From the NCBI RefSeq assembly GCF_015674855.1, contig NZ_JADMLG010000007.1, positions 310,001 through 374,000 on the forward strand: 64,000 nt of DNA, read 5' to 3'. A model generated the notes under the pieces. That model ran no database searches and was not told the DNA's origin. It saw only the letters and a list, made by a program, of their open reading frames with translations. This DNA comes from Nocardia bovistercoris. GTDB taxonomy: Bacteria; Actinomycetota; Actinomycetes; Mycobacteriales; Mycobacteriaceae. Below, piece after piece: positions 35,802 to 44,918 of this stretch; positions within the stretch are counted from its first letter, which is position 1; each line of letters opens with the position of its first letter. Made by a program: the position numbers and the translations under genes.

Positions 35802-37133
35802 GTGCATGATCTCGACCAGATACCGCGCGAGCGAACCGCGCGGCGCGCCGAACTGGTGGCCGTAGGCGCGGCCATCGTGTTGGTTGCCGCCGCTTTCATC
35901 GTCCCGCGAATCGCCGGCGAACAGTGGCGGCTGTCACTCTACGCGGCGGCCGCGCCCATTTTCGGCAGTTGGCTGCCGCATATCGGGTGGGGCACCGTGC
36001 CCGCGATCGTCCTCGCCGCGGCGGTCGTGGTGGCGGGTCCCGCCGCGGCGGCCAGGTTGTCCTGGCCGCGCCTGCTGGTCACCGGATATGTCGCCGCGGT
36101 CGGCTGGGCCTTGTCGTTGGCGCTGGTCGACGGGTGGCGGCGCGGGTTCGCCGAGCGCTTCACCGATCCGAACGAGTATCTGCACGAAGTGCCCGGTGTC
36201 ACCGACATTCCCGCGATGCTTCGCGGGTTCGCCGACCGGATCCTGGACTTCCAACCCGATTCGTGGACCACCCATGTCTCCGGGCATCCGCCCGGCGCAC
36301 TGCTGTTCTTCGTGCTGCTTGACCGCGTCGGACTCGGTGGGCCGACGCCCGCGGCGCTGGCGTGCCTGCTGATCGGATGCAGCGCGATACCGGCGGTCGC
36401 CGTCGCGTTCGACGCGCTCGGGGTCCGCGAGCACGCGCGGGCGGCGCTGCCCTATCTCGTGCTCGCCCCGGCGGCGCTGTGGATCGCGGTCTCGGCCGAC
36501 GCGATGTTCATGGCCGTCGCCGCGTGGGCCGTCGCGATTCTGGCCGTGGCCGCCCGCCGCGCCAGCGCTCCACTCGCGGTGGCCGCCGGAGTCCTGTTCG
36601 GGCTGACCGTCTTTCTGAACTACGGCCTGGTGTTGATGGCGCTGCCCGCCGTGGCGGTGTTGATCGCCGGAAAGACGATGCGGCCGCTGGGATACGCGCT
36701 CGCGGGCGCGGCTGCGGTGGTCGCGGCGTTCGCCCTCGCCGGATTCTGGTGGCTCGACGGCTACCACCTCGTGGTCGAACGCTATTACCAGGGCATCGCC
36801 ACCACCCGTCCGTTCGCCTATTGGTGGTGGGGCAATCTCGCGGCCACCGTGTGCGCGATCGGACTGGCGAGCGTCGCAGCTCTCACCAGGGTCCCCGCTC
36901 GGTTGCGCGCGGGCGATCCGGCCGCGATCCTGATTACCGCCGCCCTGTGCGCGGTCCTGCTCGCCGACGCCAGTGGCCTGAGCAAGGCCGAGACCGAGCG
37001 GATCTGGCTGCCTTTCGACATCTGGCTGCTCGCCGCCCCGGCGTTCCTGCCGAGACCGGCGGCACGGATCTGGCTCACCGTGCAGGCGGCGGGCACACTG
37101 TTGCTCGTCCATCTGCTGCTGACGAATTGGTGA
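35802..37133 (+). CDS. Polytopic membrane protein, glycosyltransferase-like
   Basis: 443 residues from a GTG at 35802, chosen because upstream sequence in frame lacks coding character and belongs to the divergent promoter region. It has about 10-12 hydrophobic helices. Between early helices is an outer loop with TDPNEYLHEVPGVTDIPAM and WTTHVSGHPPG, of the kind seen in lipid-linked (GT-C) sugar transferases. I recognise it only as that general type. It diverges from the GT2 operon and lies four bases before the response regulator. Transfer of a lipid-linked sugar made by the opposite operon is a reasonable guess. Confidence 0.75.
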   Translation: MHDLDQIPRERTARRAELVAVGAAIVLVAAAFIVPRIAGEQWRLSLYAAAAPIFGSWLPHIGWGTVPAIVLAAAVVVAGPAAAARLSWPRLLVTGYVAAVGWALSLALVDGWRRGFAERFTDPNEYLHEVPGVTDIPAMLRGFADRILDFQPDSWTTHVSGHPPGALLFFVLLDRVGLGGPTPAALACLLIGCSAIPAVAVAFDALGVREHARAALPYLVLAPAALWIAVSADAMFMAVAAWAVAILAVAARRASAPLAVAAGVLFGLTVFLNYGLVLMALPAVAVLIAGKTMRPLGYALAGAAAVVAAFALAGFWWLDGYHLVVERYYQGIATTRPFAYWWWGNLAATVCAIGLASVAALTRVPARLRAGDPAAILITAALCAVLLADASGLSKAETERIWLPFDIWLLAAPAFLPRPAARIWLTVQAAGTLLLVHLLLTNW

Positions 37134-37137
37134 ACGC

Positions 37138-37839
37138 ATGCGCATACTCGTCGCCGACGACGATCCCGTGGTCCGCGAGGTGGTGCGCCGCTACCTCGAA
37201 CGCGACGGCCTGACCGTCGTCGAGACCGCCGACGGCGCGAGCACCGCCGCCGCGCTGGCCGACGACGGCGCGGACCGCGTCGAACTCGCGGTGCTGGATG
37301 TGATGATGCCCGCGCCCGACGGTATCGAACTGTGCCGGGCGGTTCGTGCGGGCGAGCGTCCCGATATGCCGATCATCCTGCTCACCGCGCTCGGCGAGGA
37401 GGACGACCGAGTCGTCGGACTCGAGGCGGGCGCCGACGACTACGTGACCAAGCCGTTCAGCCCGCGTGAGCTCGCGCTGCGGGTGGCATCGGTGCTGCGC
37501 AGGTCGAGGGCGGCGCCGTCACCGGACCGGACGGCGTTGTGCGACGGCCCGATTCGGCTGCGCCCGGCCGCTCGCGCCGCCTCGGTCGGCGATGCCGTGA
37601 TCGAGTTGACCCCGCGCGAATTCGATCTGCTCGAATTCCTGCTCCGCCACCCGGATACGGTGTTCACCCGCGAGGAACTGCTCGCGGGCGTGTGGGGCTG
37701 GGACTTCGGCGATCTGTCGACGGTCACCGTGCACGTCAAGCGACTGCGCGCCAAACTCGGCGACAACCATCGGCTGCACACCGTCTGGGGACGCGGCTAT
37801 GCCTGGCGACGCGACGACGCGGAACCCGCGCATGGATGA
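37138..37839 (+). CDS. OmpR-family response regulator
   Basis: 233 residues. The receiver domain has the acidic pocket ADDDP, phospho-acceptor Asp54 in LDVMMP, Thr83 and Lys105 in TKPFSP. The C-terminal winged helix (about 140-228) shows TPREFDLLEFLL and TVHVKRLRAKLG, ending VWGRGYAWR. It binds DNA when phosphorylated by the kinase encoded next, with which it overlaps by eight bases. The targets probably include the surrounding glycosyltransferase and oxidoreductase genes, as inferred from position. Confidence 0.95.
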   Translation: MRILVADDDPVVREVVRRYLERDGLTVVETADGASTAAALADDGADRVELAVLDVMMPAPDGIELCRAVRAGERPDMPIILLTALGEEDDRVVGLEAGADDYVTKPFSPRELALRVASVLRRSRAAPSPDRTALCDGPIRLRPAARAASVGDAVIELTPREFDLLEFLLRHPDTVFTREELLAGVWGWDFGDLSTVTVHVKRLRAKLGDNHRLHTVWGRGYAWRRDDAEPAHG

Positions 37840-38875
37840 ATCCCTCGCGCAACTGATCGGCTACACCGCCGCGGGCTCGCTGCCGGTGGTGCTGATCGGC
37901 GCGGTCCTGCTGCGCCTTGCGGGCCGCCGTTCGTTGACCACGAGCATGGTCGTGCTGGTGCTGATCCCGATCCTGTCGGCGCTGACCGGGATGATCGCGG
38001 TCAGCGGCCTGATGTTCACCGCGGAACTGCACCGCATGCTCGTCGTGCTCGCGGTGGTCGCCGTGGTGACGGTGCCCGCCGCCGTGCTGCTCGGACGCGC
38101 ACAGGCCCGGAGAACGGTGTGGGAGAAGCAGATCCGGGAGCAGGAACGCGCCGCCGAACGCACCAGGCGCGAACTCGTCGCCTGGGTCAGCCACGATCTG
38201 CGCACCCCGCTCGCCGGTATCCGCGCCATGTCCGAGGCGCTGTCGGACGGTGTCGTGACCGACGGCGCCGACGTCTCACGGTACGCGACCCAGATCGGCA
38301 GGGAGGTCACCCGCCTGTCCGGCATGGTCGACGACCTGTTCGAGATGTCGAAGATCAACTCCGGATCGCTGCGACTCGAGCTGGGACCGGTCGACCTGCG
38401 CGAACTCGTCGACGAGGTGTTGGCGGCGAACCGCAGCACCGCCGAGCGCCTCGCGGTCGCCCTGCACGCGCGGCACCCTGACACCGACATCACCGTCGCC
38501 GCCGACGACCGCGCGCTCGTGCGCGTGCTCACGAATCTGGTGTCCAACGCGATCGCGCACACCCCGCCCGGCGGCTTGGTGTCGGTCTCGGCGGGTTCCG
38601 ACGACGGACACGCCTGGGCCAGGGTCGACGACACCGGACCCGGTATCGCCGAACACGACCTGCCTCGCATCTTCGATGTCGCCTATCGGGGCACCTCGGC
38701 GCGCTCACCGGTCGCGGCGGGCGGCGTACCGCCCGGCAGCGGAATGGGTTTGGCCATCGCCGCCGGGCTTGTGCACGCCCACCGCGGTGACATCACCGCC
38801 GAGAACCGGGAACAGGGATGCCGTTTCGAAGTGCGGCTGCCATTGGCTCGACAGCGGGTCGACGTGCCGATGTGA
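37832..38875 (+). CDS. Sensor histidine kinase
   Basis: 347 residues. Two or three helices lie in the first 90 residues (about 12-28, 37-60, 68-88) with almost no outer loop, so the signal may be sensed in the membrane. A coiled linker leads to the H box SHDLRTPL with phospho-acceptor His121. The N box (NLVSNAIAHTPPGG), DTGPGI and GSGMGLAI follow, forming the ATP-binding domain. It starts inside the response regulator gene. Its last 83 bases overlap the convergent epimerase gene, so the final residues are coded on both strands. Confidence 0.94.
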   Translation: MDESLAQLIGYTAAGSLPVVLIGAVLLRLAGRRSLTTSMVVLVLIPILSALTGMIAVSGLMFTAELHRMLVVLAVVAVVTVPAAVLLGRAQARRTVWEKQIREQERAAERTRRELVAWVSHDLRTPLAGIRAMSEALSDGVVTDGADVSRYATQIGREVTRLSGMVDDLFEMSKINSGSLRLELGPVDLRELVDEVLAANRSTAERLAVALHARHPDTDITVAADDRALVRVLTNLVSNAIAHTPPGGLVSVSAGSDDGHAWARVDDTGPGIAEHDLPRIFDVAYRGTSARSPVAAGGVPPGSGMGLAIAAGLVHAHRGDITAENREQGCRFEVRLPLARQRVDVPM

Positions 38876-39908
38876 CCGTGCCGCGCAGCGGTGCGAAGGC
38901 GAATTCCGCGAGTCCGTCGCGGGGCCGCACCCGCGCGGCGAATCCGAGTTCGCGCCGCGCCTTCGCCGGATCGGCCACGATATGGCGCACATCGCCCGGC
39001 CGGTATTCGCCGGTGGTCACCGGGGCGGGGCCGCCGCGCGCGTCGGCGAGCGCCTCGGCGACCGCACCGATCGTGATCGGTTCCCCGGAGCAGATATTCA
39101 GTGCGACGAACCCGCTCAACGGCTGTTCCAGGGCCACTACATTCGCGGCCGCGACATCGGCGACGTGCACGAAATCCCTGACCTGTGCGCCGTCTTCGAA
39201 CACCCGCGGCGCCCGGCCCGCCTCCAACGCCGAACGGAAGATCGCCGCGACTCCGGAATACGGCGTGTCCCTCGGCATATCGGGTCCGTAGACATTGTGG
39301 TAGCGCAATGCGGTGACCGTGCCGCCGGTCGCGGCCGTCCACGCCACCGCGTAGTGCTCCTTGGCGGCCTTGCTCGCCGCGTACAGGCTGCGCGGGCGCA
39401 GCGGAGCCGACTCGGGCACGAGTTCCCAGTCCAGCGCCGAACCGGTAGCGGGGCAGCGGTGTTCGAAGCGCCCACGCTCGAGATCGTCCCGATCGCGAGC
39501 CATGACCTCCGTGATCGCACCGTGCGGCCCCCGGTACCGGCCCTCGCCGTAGACCACCATCGACGAGGCCATGACCAGCCTGCGGCACCCGGCCTGCGCC
39601 ATGGCCGCCAGTAGAACCGCGGTGCCGAGGTCGTTGTGCCCCGCGTAGGCGGGCGCGTCCGCGAGGCTGACGCCCGCACCGACCACGGCCGCCTGGTGGC
39701 ACACCGCGTCCACACCGCGCAGCAGCGGTGCGAGAGCCGCGCCGTCGCGGACATCGACGCGACGCACCCCCTCGGGCGCCTCCGCGCCGTCACCGTGCGC
39801 GGCGGGCAGCATCAGATCGACCGCGACCACCTCGTGCCCGGCCTCGGCGAGCGCCCGGTGTATCCGGGTCCCGATGAATCCGGCGGCGCCGGTCAGCAAC
39901 ACTCGCAC
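38793..39908 (-). CDS. NAD-dependent epimerase/dehydratase (extended SDR)
   Basis: 371 residues. The nucleotide motif is TGAAGFIG (6-13), the catalytic pair is Tyr176 and Lys180 in YAASK, and the RYHNVYGPDMPR and VRDFVHVADVAAANV segments are typical of sugar-nucleotide epimerases. It probably changes or dehydrates an NDP-sugar in the cytoplasm. The neighbouring glycosyltransferases suggest it supplies their donor. Its 3' end overlaps the histidine kinase gene by 83 bp in convergent orientation, so its C-terminus is longer than the family core requires. Confidence 0.92.
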   Translation of the reverse strand: MRVLLTGAAGFIGTRIHRALAEAGHEVVAVDLMLPAAHGDGAEAPEGVRRVDVRDGAALAPLLRGVDAVCHQAAVVGAGVSLADAPAYAGHNDLGTAVLLAAMAQAGCRRLVMASSMVVYGEGRYRGPHGAITEVMARDRDDLERGRFEHRCPATGSALDWELVPESAPLRPRSLYAASKAAKEHYAVAWTAATGGTVTALRYHNVYGPDMPRDTPYSGVAAIFRSALEAGRAPRVFEDGAQVRDFVHVADVAAANVVALEQPLSGFVALNICSGEPITIGAVAEALADARGGPAPVTTGEYRPGDVRHIVADPAKARRELGFAARVRPRDGLAEFAFAPLRGTVTSARRPAVEPMAAALRNGIPVPGSRR

Positions 39909-40060
39909 CGAACCGACCTCCCGCCCTGTCGCACTGTTCCACCCATCAACCCTGCGTCGACGTTCATACGGTCATTCTGTGCGCCCGGCGGCCGGAAACC
40001 GATCACCGACGCCCCGGCGTCACACTTCCGTCATTCCCGCCCCGGTCGCCCGCACGGCCC

Positions 40061-43000
40061 CTACTCCGTTCCGGCGACCTCCTCCACCCAGGTCGCGATC
40101 TGGGCGCGGGTGGTCCGGCCGATCTTGGTGAGGATGTGCCGGACATGGTTCTGGGTTGTGCGTACCGAGATCGACAGTTCGTCGGCGATCTCCGGGTTGC
40201 TGAGTCCCCGTGCGACCAGATCGGCGACCTGGCCCTCGCGCGGAGTCAATCCCGGAATCGTCACCGGCGGCGGTGGGGTGTCGGCGGGTGACTCGTCGAG
40301 GGCGTAGGCGACCGCGGATTCGGTCTCCAGCGTTCGACCCCGACGGATGGCGGCCGCGAAATCCTTGGCGCCGAGGGCATCGCGCACCGTGCCCTCCCAC
40401 CGCTCGTGGAATCGGGCGACATTGACGAAGGTGATCCGCATATCGGCGCCCGATGGCCACAGCGCGGTCGCCGCGCCGCGCAGCACCACCGCCCGTTCCG
40501 GGTCGCCGCGATCGGCCGCCGTCCACGACAGCGCTTCCAGACCGAGCGCGGCCAGCACCGGACTGTCCAACTGCCTGCTGACCCGCAACGCCCGTTTCAG
40601 CAGTTGTTCGGCACGCTCGTACTCACCCCGCTGCCACGCGGCCATGCCGAGTCCGCGCAGTGCCGCGCAGCGGTTCAGCGATTCGCCTTCGGCCTCGGTG
40701 CGGGCGACGACGCGCTCGTAGCGCTCGCACGCGGACTCCGTCCGCCCCTGGATCTCGTAAGCCCACCCGAGCAGCATCTGCACGCCGACGTAATGCAGCC
40801 CCGTCTCGTCCGCGTCCAGCGCGTCGGTGGCCCGCACCAGGCACACGGACGCCCGTTCCGCGTCACCGCCCGCGAAGGCGAGAATTCCGTCCGCGCAGGC
40901 GATTCGAGCCTCGAGAGCGGCGGCGTTCGACTCGGTGACCAGCGCGCGGGCCTGCGCGAGCAACACCGCGGCTCGCTCGGAATCGCCTTGCGGCCCGGCC
41001 AATTGGCAGCCGACGCACATCGCCTTGACCCGCGCCCGCACATCGGTCTCGGCGGCCGCCGGATGGGCCAGCAGGCGGTCGATCCAGGACCGCCCCTCAC
41101 CGAACAGGCCGCGCATACCCCAGAAGTCGTAGAGCGCCGCCGCGGTCCGCAATCCGGACAGTGCGGCGTCCGCATCGGACGCCGACAGGCAATTCCGCAG
41201 TGCCTCACGCAGATTCGGCTGTTCCCGTTCGAGTCGGGCGATCCAGTCGAGCTGACGTCCGCCGATCCAGCCCGCCTCGGCGTCCAGCGCGAGTTGCTCG
41301 TACCAGTGGCGGTGCCGACGCCGCAGTTCACGCCGCTCCCCCAATTCGGCGAGTTTGTCGCGGCCGTACTCGCGCACCGTCTCCAGCATGCGGAACCGCA
41401 CCACGCCGCGCGGCTCCTCCCGCACCACGATCGACTTGTCGACCAGGGCCGACAGCACATCGTGCACGGAGTCGACCGCGGACTCGCCGCCGCAGATCCG
41501 TTCGGCGGCATCGAGTTCGAAGCCGCCCGCGAATACCGACAGCCGCGCCCAGAGCCGCTGCTCGGCCCGCGTGCACAGCCCGTAACTCCAGTCGATGGAC
41601 CACCGCAGGGTCTGCTGCCGGGTCGGCGCGGTGCGATTGCCCCGGGTCAGCAGCGTGTACCGGTCGTCGAGGCGCTGCAGGATCTGCTCCGGCGACATCG
41701 TGCGCATCCGCGCCGCGGCCAGTTCGATCGCCAGCGGCAGGCCGTCGAGGCGGGAGCAGATACGCGTCACCGACGCCTTGTTCGCCTCATCGACCGCGAA
41801 TCCGGGCACCGCGGCGGCGGCGCGGTCGGCGAACAAGGTCACCGAGTCGAAGCGGCGCAGTTTGGCGAGCGTGCGCGCCTTGTCCGGGTTCGGCACCGGC
41901 AGCGGAGCGATCCGCAGCACCGTCTCGCCCGCGATGTTCAACGGCTCCCGACTCGCGATCAGCATCCGCAGGCCGGGGCAGCGGCGCAGCAAGGTCTCGG
42001 TCAACTCGGCGGCGGCGACCACCACCTGCTCGCAGTTGTCGAGCACGAGCAGCGCGCGCCGCCCGGTCAGATGTTCGACGACATTGCCGAGCAGCGCGTG
42101 CGCCGACTCGTCACGCACCCCCAACGTCGCCGCCACCACGTCGACCAGCAGCGAGACGTCCGACACCTCCGCCAGCTCCACCACCCACACGCCGTCGGGG
42201 AAGTCCGGGCGAAGACCGGCGGCGGCGCGCAGCACGACGCGGGTCTTGCCGACACCGCCGATACCGGCCACGGTAACCAGCCGCGACGAGGACAGCAGTC
42301 GCCGCACCCGCGACACCTCGGTCCGGCGGCCGATGAAACTGGTCAGCTCCAGCGACAGATTGCCCTCGGCGTCCGGCGCGGTGTCGGCGTCCGGCGCGAT
42401 GTCGGCGGCCGACCGCGCACCGTCGACTTGCGGTTCACCGGACGCGACGGTGACGAATCCGCGCCGACGCTGGATGCGCCCGAGTTCGTCCCGCACGGCG
42501 GCGGCGGTGGGGCGCTCGTCCGGGTCGCGACTCATCGCCGCCGCGACGATGGCCGCCACTTCCGCATCGATGCCCTGCTCCCGCAGATCCGGCACCGGCC
42601 TGCTGGTGATCCGCAGGAACTGCGTCACCACGTTCTCCCCGCTGCGGCGCTCGAACGCGGCATGCCCGGTCAGCGCGCAGAACAGGGTCGCGCCGAGGCC
42701 GTAGACGTCGGCGGCCAGGGTCGGCGCGCCGCCCTCGAGCACCTCGGGCGCGGTGAACGCGGGCGAACCGGTCACGATGCCGGTGGCGGTGCGGAACCCG
42801 CCCGCGACATGGGCGATGCCGAAATCCGCCAGCGCGGGCCCGCCGTGCTCGGTGAACAGGATATTGCCCGGTTTCACGTCGCGGTGCATGATGCCGAGCT
42901 GGTGGGCGCTGTCCAACGCGCCCGCGATCGACTCACCCACCCACACCGCCTTGTCCAACGGCAGCGGGCCGTCCTTGCGAATCAACGCGTCCAGCGAATC

Positions 43001-43324
43001 CGAGGGGTGATAGGGCATCGCCAGATACGGATGCCCGTCCGGCGTCGCGCCCGCCTCGAGCACGGTGACGATGTGCGGATACCCCGTCAACCTCCCCATC
43101 GCCCGCTGCTCCCGCAGGAACCGCTCCTGATTCTCGGCATCCACATCCGCGATCATCACCTTGACCGCCACCGTCCGGTCCAGCGCCGCCTGCCTGCACC
43201 GATACACAACGCCGAACCCGCCGCGCCCGATCTCGACCGCGTCCTCGAATCCGACAGCACTCAACTCCGCCGCGAGGGATGTCTCCACCTCCCGGCGCGT
43301 CCGCAGCGGATCATCCTCGGTCAT
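40061..43324 (-). CDS. PknK-like Ser/Thr kinase - ATPase - LuxR regulator
   Basis: 1087 residues from ATG 43324; the frame runs on upstream but without coding character. The N-terminal kinase has GRGGFGVVY, Lys55, HRDVKPGN (Asp149) and DFG (167-169). A STAND-type ATPase follows with Walker A GIGGVGKT (354-361) and LLVLDNCEQ, then a helical repeat (TPR-like) region. The C-terminal LuxR helix-turn-helix includes TPREGQVADLVARGLSNPEI and NHVRHILTKIG. The order and size match M. tuberculosis PknK, a soluble kinase that also controls transcription. It is divergent from the RDD protein gene. The signal and targets are unknown. Confidence 0.95.
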   Translation of the reverse strand: MTEDDPLRTRREVETSLAAELSAVGFEDAVEIGRGGFGVVYRCRQAALDRTVAVKVMIADVDAENQERFLREQRAMGRLTGYPHIVTVLEAGATPDGHPYLAMPYHPSDSLDALIRKDGPLPLDKAVWVGESIAGALDSAHQLGIMHRDVKPGNILFTEHGGPALADFGIAHVAGGFRTATGIVTGSPAFTAPEVLEGGAPTLAADVYGLGATLFCALTGHAAFERRSGENVVTQFLRITSRPVPDLREQGIDAEVAAIVAAAMSRDPDERPTAAAVRDELGRIQRRRGFVTVASGEPQVDGARSAADIAPDADTAPDAEGNLSLELTSFIGRRTEVSRVRRLLSSSRLVTVAGIGGVGKTRVVLRAAAGLRPDFPDGVWVVELAEVSDVSLLVDVVAATLGVRDESAHALLGNVVEHLTGRRALLVLDNCEQVVVAAAELTETLLRRCPGLRMLIASREPLNIAGETVLRIAPLPVPNPDKARTLAKLRRFDSVTLFADRAAAAVPGFAVDEANKASVTRICSRLDGLPLAIELAAARMRTMSPEQILQRLDDRYTLLTRGNRTAPTRQQTLRWSIDWSYGLCTRAEQRLWARLSVFAGGFELDAAERICGGESAVDSVHDVLSALVDKSIVVREEPRGVVRFRMLETVREYGRDKLAELGERRELRRRHRHWYEQLALDAEAGWIGGRQLDWIARLEREQPNLREALRNCLSASDADAALSGLRTAAALYDFWGMRGLFGEGRSWIDRLLAHPAAAETDVRARVKAMCVGCQLAGPQGDSERAAVLLAQARALVTESNAAALEARIACADGILAFAGGDAERASVCLVRATDALDADETGLHYVGVQMLLGWAYEIQGRTESACERYERVVARTEAEGESLNRCAALRGLGMAAWQRGEYERAEQLLKRALRVSRQLDSPVLAALGLEALSWTAADRGDPERAVVLRGAATALWPSGADMRITFVNVARFHERWEGTVRDALGAKDFAAAIRRGRTLETESAVAYALDESPADTPPPPVTIPGLTPREGQVADLVARGLSNPEIADELSISVRTTQNHVRHILTKIGRTTRAQIATWVEEVAGTE

Positions 43325-43553
43325 CAGCGGCCACCTCTGCCAGCGTATCGCCGACCAGGCCCCCTGCGTGTCACACACGACAGATCGACGGACACCGGAG
43401 TCCGTTGAACGGCAGGTAACCATCTCGCAGCGGCGTGGTGCATCCGGCCGCGGAGGCCGGGGATTCGTTGCACACTTGGAGGTGCTGACCTGTGGTGATA
43501 CGGGAGGCGGGGGCACCGTGGGATGCGGCGCACACCCGACTCTAGGAGGAACG

Positions 43554-44021
43554 ATGACCGCAGGTGGATACGACCCGGCTCTGGGGCAGACGGCCGCCGT
43601 GCATCCGGCAGGCATCGGTGGACGCGCCTTCGCCCGATTCGTCGACTGGATCATCGCGGGCATCATCGGCGCGATCTTCTTCTGGCTGTTGAACAAGGCC
43701 GACATCCCGGAGTGGGTGTCGATCCTGCCCGGCGCCGGATTCGGCTTCCTCTACTTCGTGTTCTTCGAAGTCGCCACCGGGTCGACGCCGGGCAAGAAGA
43801 TCCTGAACCTGCACGTCAAAGGTTCCGACGGCGGCGCGAAACCGAATATCAAGGACTCCGCGCTGCGCAACGCCTACATGCTGCTCAATCTGATCCCGTG
43901 GGTGGGCGGACTGTTCTGGTTCATCGCCGCCATCGCCATCGCGGTCACCGTCAGCTCCAGCCCGACCAAACAGGGCTGGCACGACCGCCTCGCAGGCGGG
44001 ACCCAAGTCGTGAAGGACTGA
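43554..44021 (+). CDS. RDD-family membrane protein
   Basis: 155 residues starting after a strong AGGAGG site. It begins with a short polar stretch, then the family signature GRAFARFVDWIIAG (Arg and Asp in the first helix), GSTPGKKILNLHVK between helices two and three, and the closing KQGWHDRLAGG. About three or four helices are visible. RDD proteins are small inner-membrane proteins of mostly unknown role; some act in ion or proton exchange. Its start faces the PknK-like gene across 229 bp, so a shared control region is possible. Confidence 0.92.
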   Translation: MTAGGYDPALGQTAAVHPAGIGGRAFARFVDWIIAGIIGAIFFWLLNKADIPEWVSILPGAGFGFLYFVFFEVATGSTPGKKILNLHVKGSDGGAKPNIKDSALRNAYMLLNLIPWVGGLFWFIAAIAIAVTVSSSPTKQGWHDRLAGGTQVVKD

Positions 44022-44024
44022 GCG

Positions 44025-44897
44025 TCAGTACGTGGCGTCGCCGATGATGCCCGCTCGCTCCATCTTGCGCACCGCGGGCCAGTAGTCCTGGACCGCGTAG
44101 TGCTGGGTGCAGCGGTTGTCCCAGATCGCGAAGCTGTTCTTCGTCCACCGCCAGCGCACCTGGTATTCGGGGACGGCGGCCTGGCGGATCAGGTAGTGCA
44201 GCAACTCGGCGGCGCCCGGCGCGTAGTCGGCGCCGAACCGCACGTTCTCGGGCGTGTGGTAGTTCACGAAATGGGTCGTGAAGGAGTTGACGAACAGGAT
44301 CTGCGCACCGGTCTCGGGGTGGGTGCGCACCACCGGATGTTCGGCGTCGGGAAACCGCCGCGCGAGGTCGTGCCGCTGTTCGATCGGCATGGCCGCACCG
44401 AGGCTGGCCTCGATGCTGTGTCGAGCGCGCAGGTGCCGGATGCGCTGCTTGACCGGCTCGGGCAGTCGCCGGTGCGCTTCGACCATGTTCACCCAGATCG
44501 TGTCGCCGCCGACCGGCGGGGTCTCGACGCAGCGCAGCACGCAGGCCATCGGCGGCTCCCGGCGCCAGGTGGCGTCGCAGTGGTAGGCGTTCTCGTAGTG
44601 TTCGGGCGGACTGTCGAGATCCTTGTAGATGCGCACCAGACCGGGGTGGTCCGGATCACTGCCCGCCACCGGATGGTCTTCCAGCGCGCCGAAGCGCTGC
44701 GCGAGGGCGACGTGATCGGCGCGGCTGATGTCCTGGTCGCGGACGAACAGCACCTTGTGTTCGAGGAGCAGGGCGCGCAACTCGGCGAACAGCGCGTCGT
44801 CGTGAGCCACCCGGGCGAGGTCGACATCGCCGAGTTCGGCGCCGATAGAGCAGGTCAGCGGCGTCACGGCGATCGATGCGGGAGCGAAGGTTGTCAT
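44025..44897 (-). CDS. TauD/TfdA-family Fe(II)/2-oxoglutarate dioxygenase
   Basis: 290 residues with the complete iron triad: His106 and Asp108 in YHCDATW, distal His266 in RCTQHYAV, and Arg277 placed to hold 2-oxoglutarate. The N-terminal FVRDQDISRADHVALAQRFG stretch is typical of taurine and alkylsulfate dioxygenases. These enzymes hydroxylate a substrate to release sulfite or another leaving group. The downstream end converges on the RDD gene. 21 bp upstream ends the quinone oxidoreductase on the same strand. No sulfonate transporter is nearby, so the substrate is open. Confidence 0.93.
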   Translation of the reverse strand: MTTFAPASIAVTPLTCSIGAELGDVDLARVAHDDALFAELRALLLEHKVLFVRDQDISRADHVALAQRFGALEDHPVAGSDPDHPGLVRIYKDLDSPPEHYENAYHCDATWRREPPMACVLRCVETPPVGGDTIWVNMVEAHRRLPEPVKQRIRHLRARHSIEASLGAAMPIEQRHDLARRFPDAEHPVVRTHPETGAQILFVNSFTTHFVNYHTPENVRFGADYAPGAAELLHYLIRQAAVPEYQVRWRWTKNSFAIWDNRCTQHYAVQDYWPAVRKMERAGIIGDATY

Positions 44898-44918
44898 TTT
44901 TCCTCCTTGGGACAGGGT

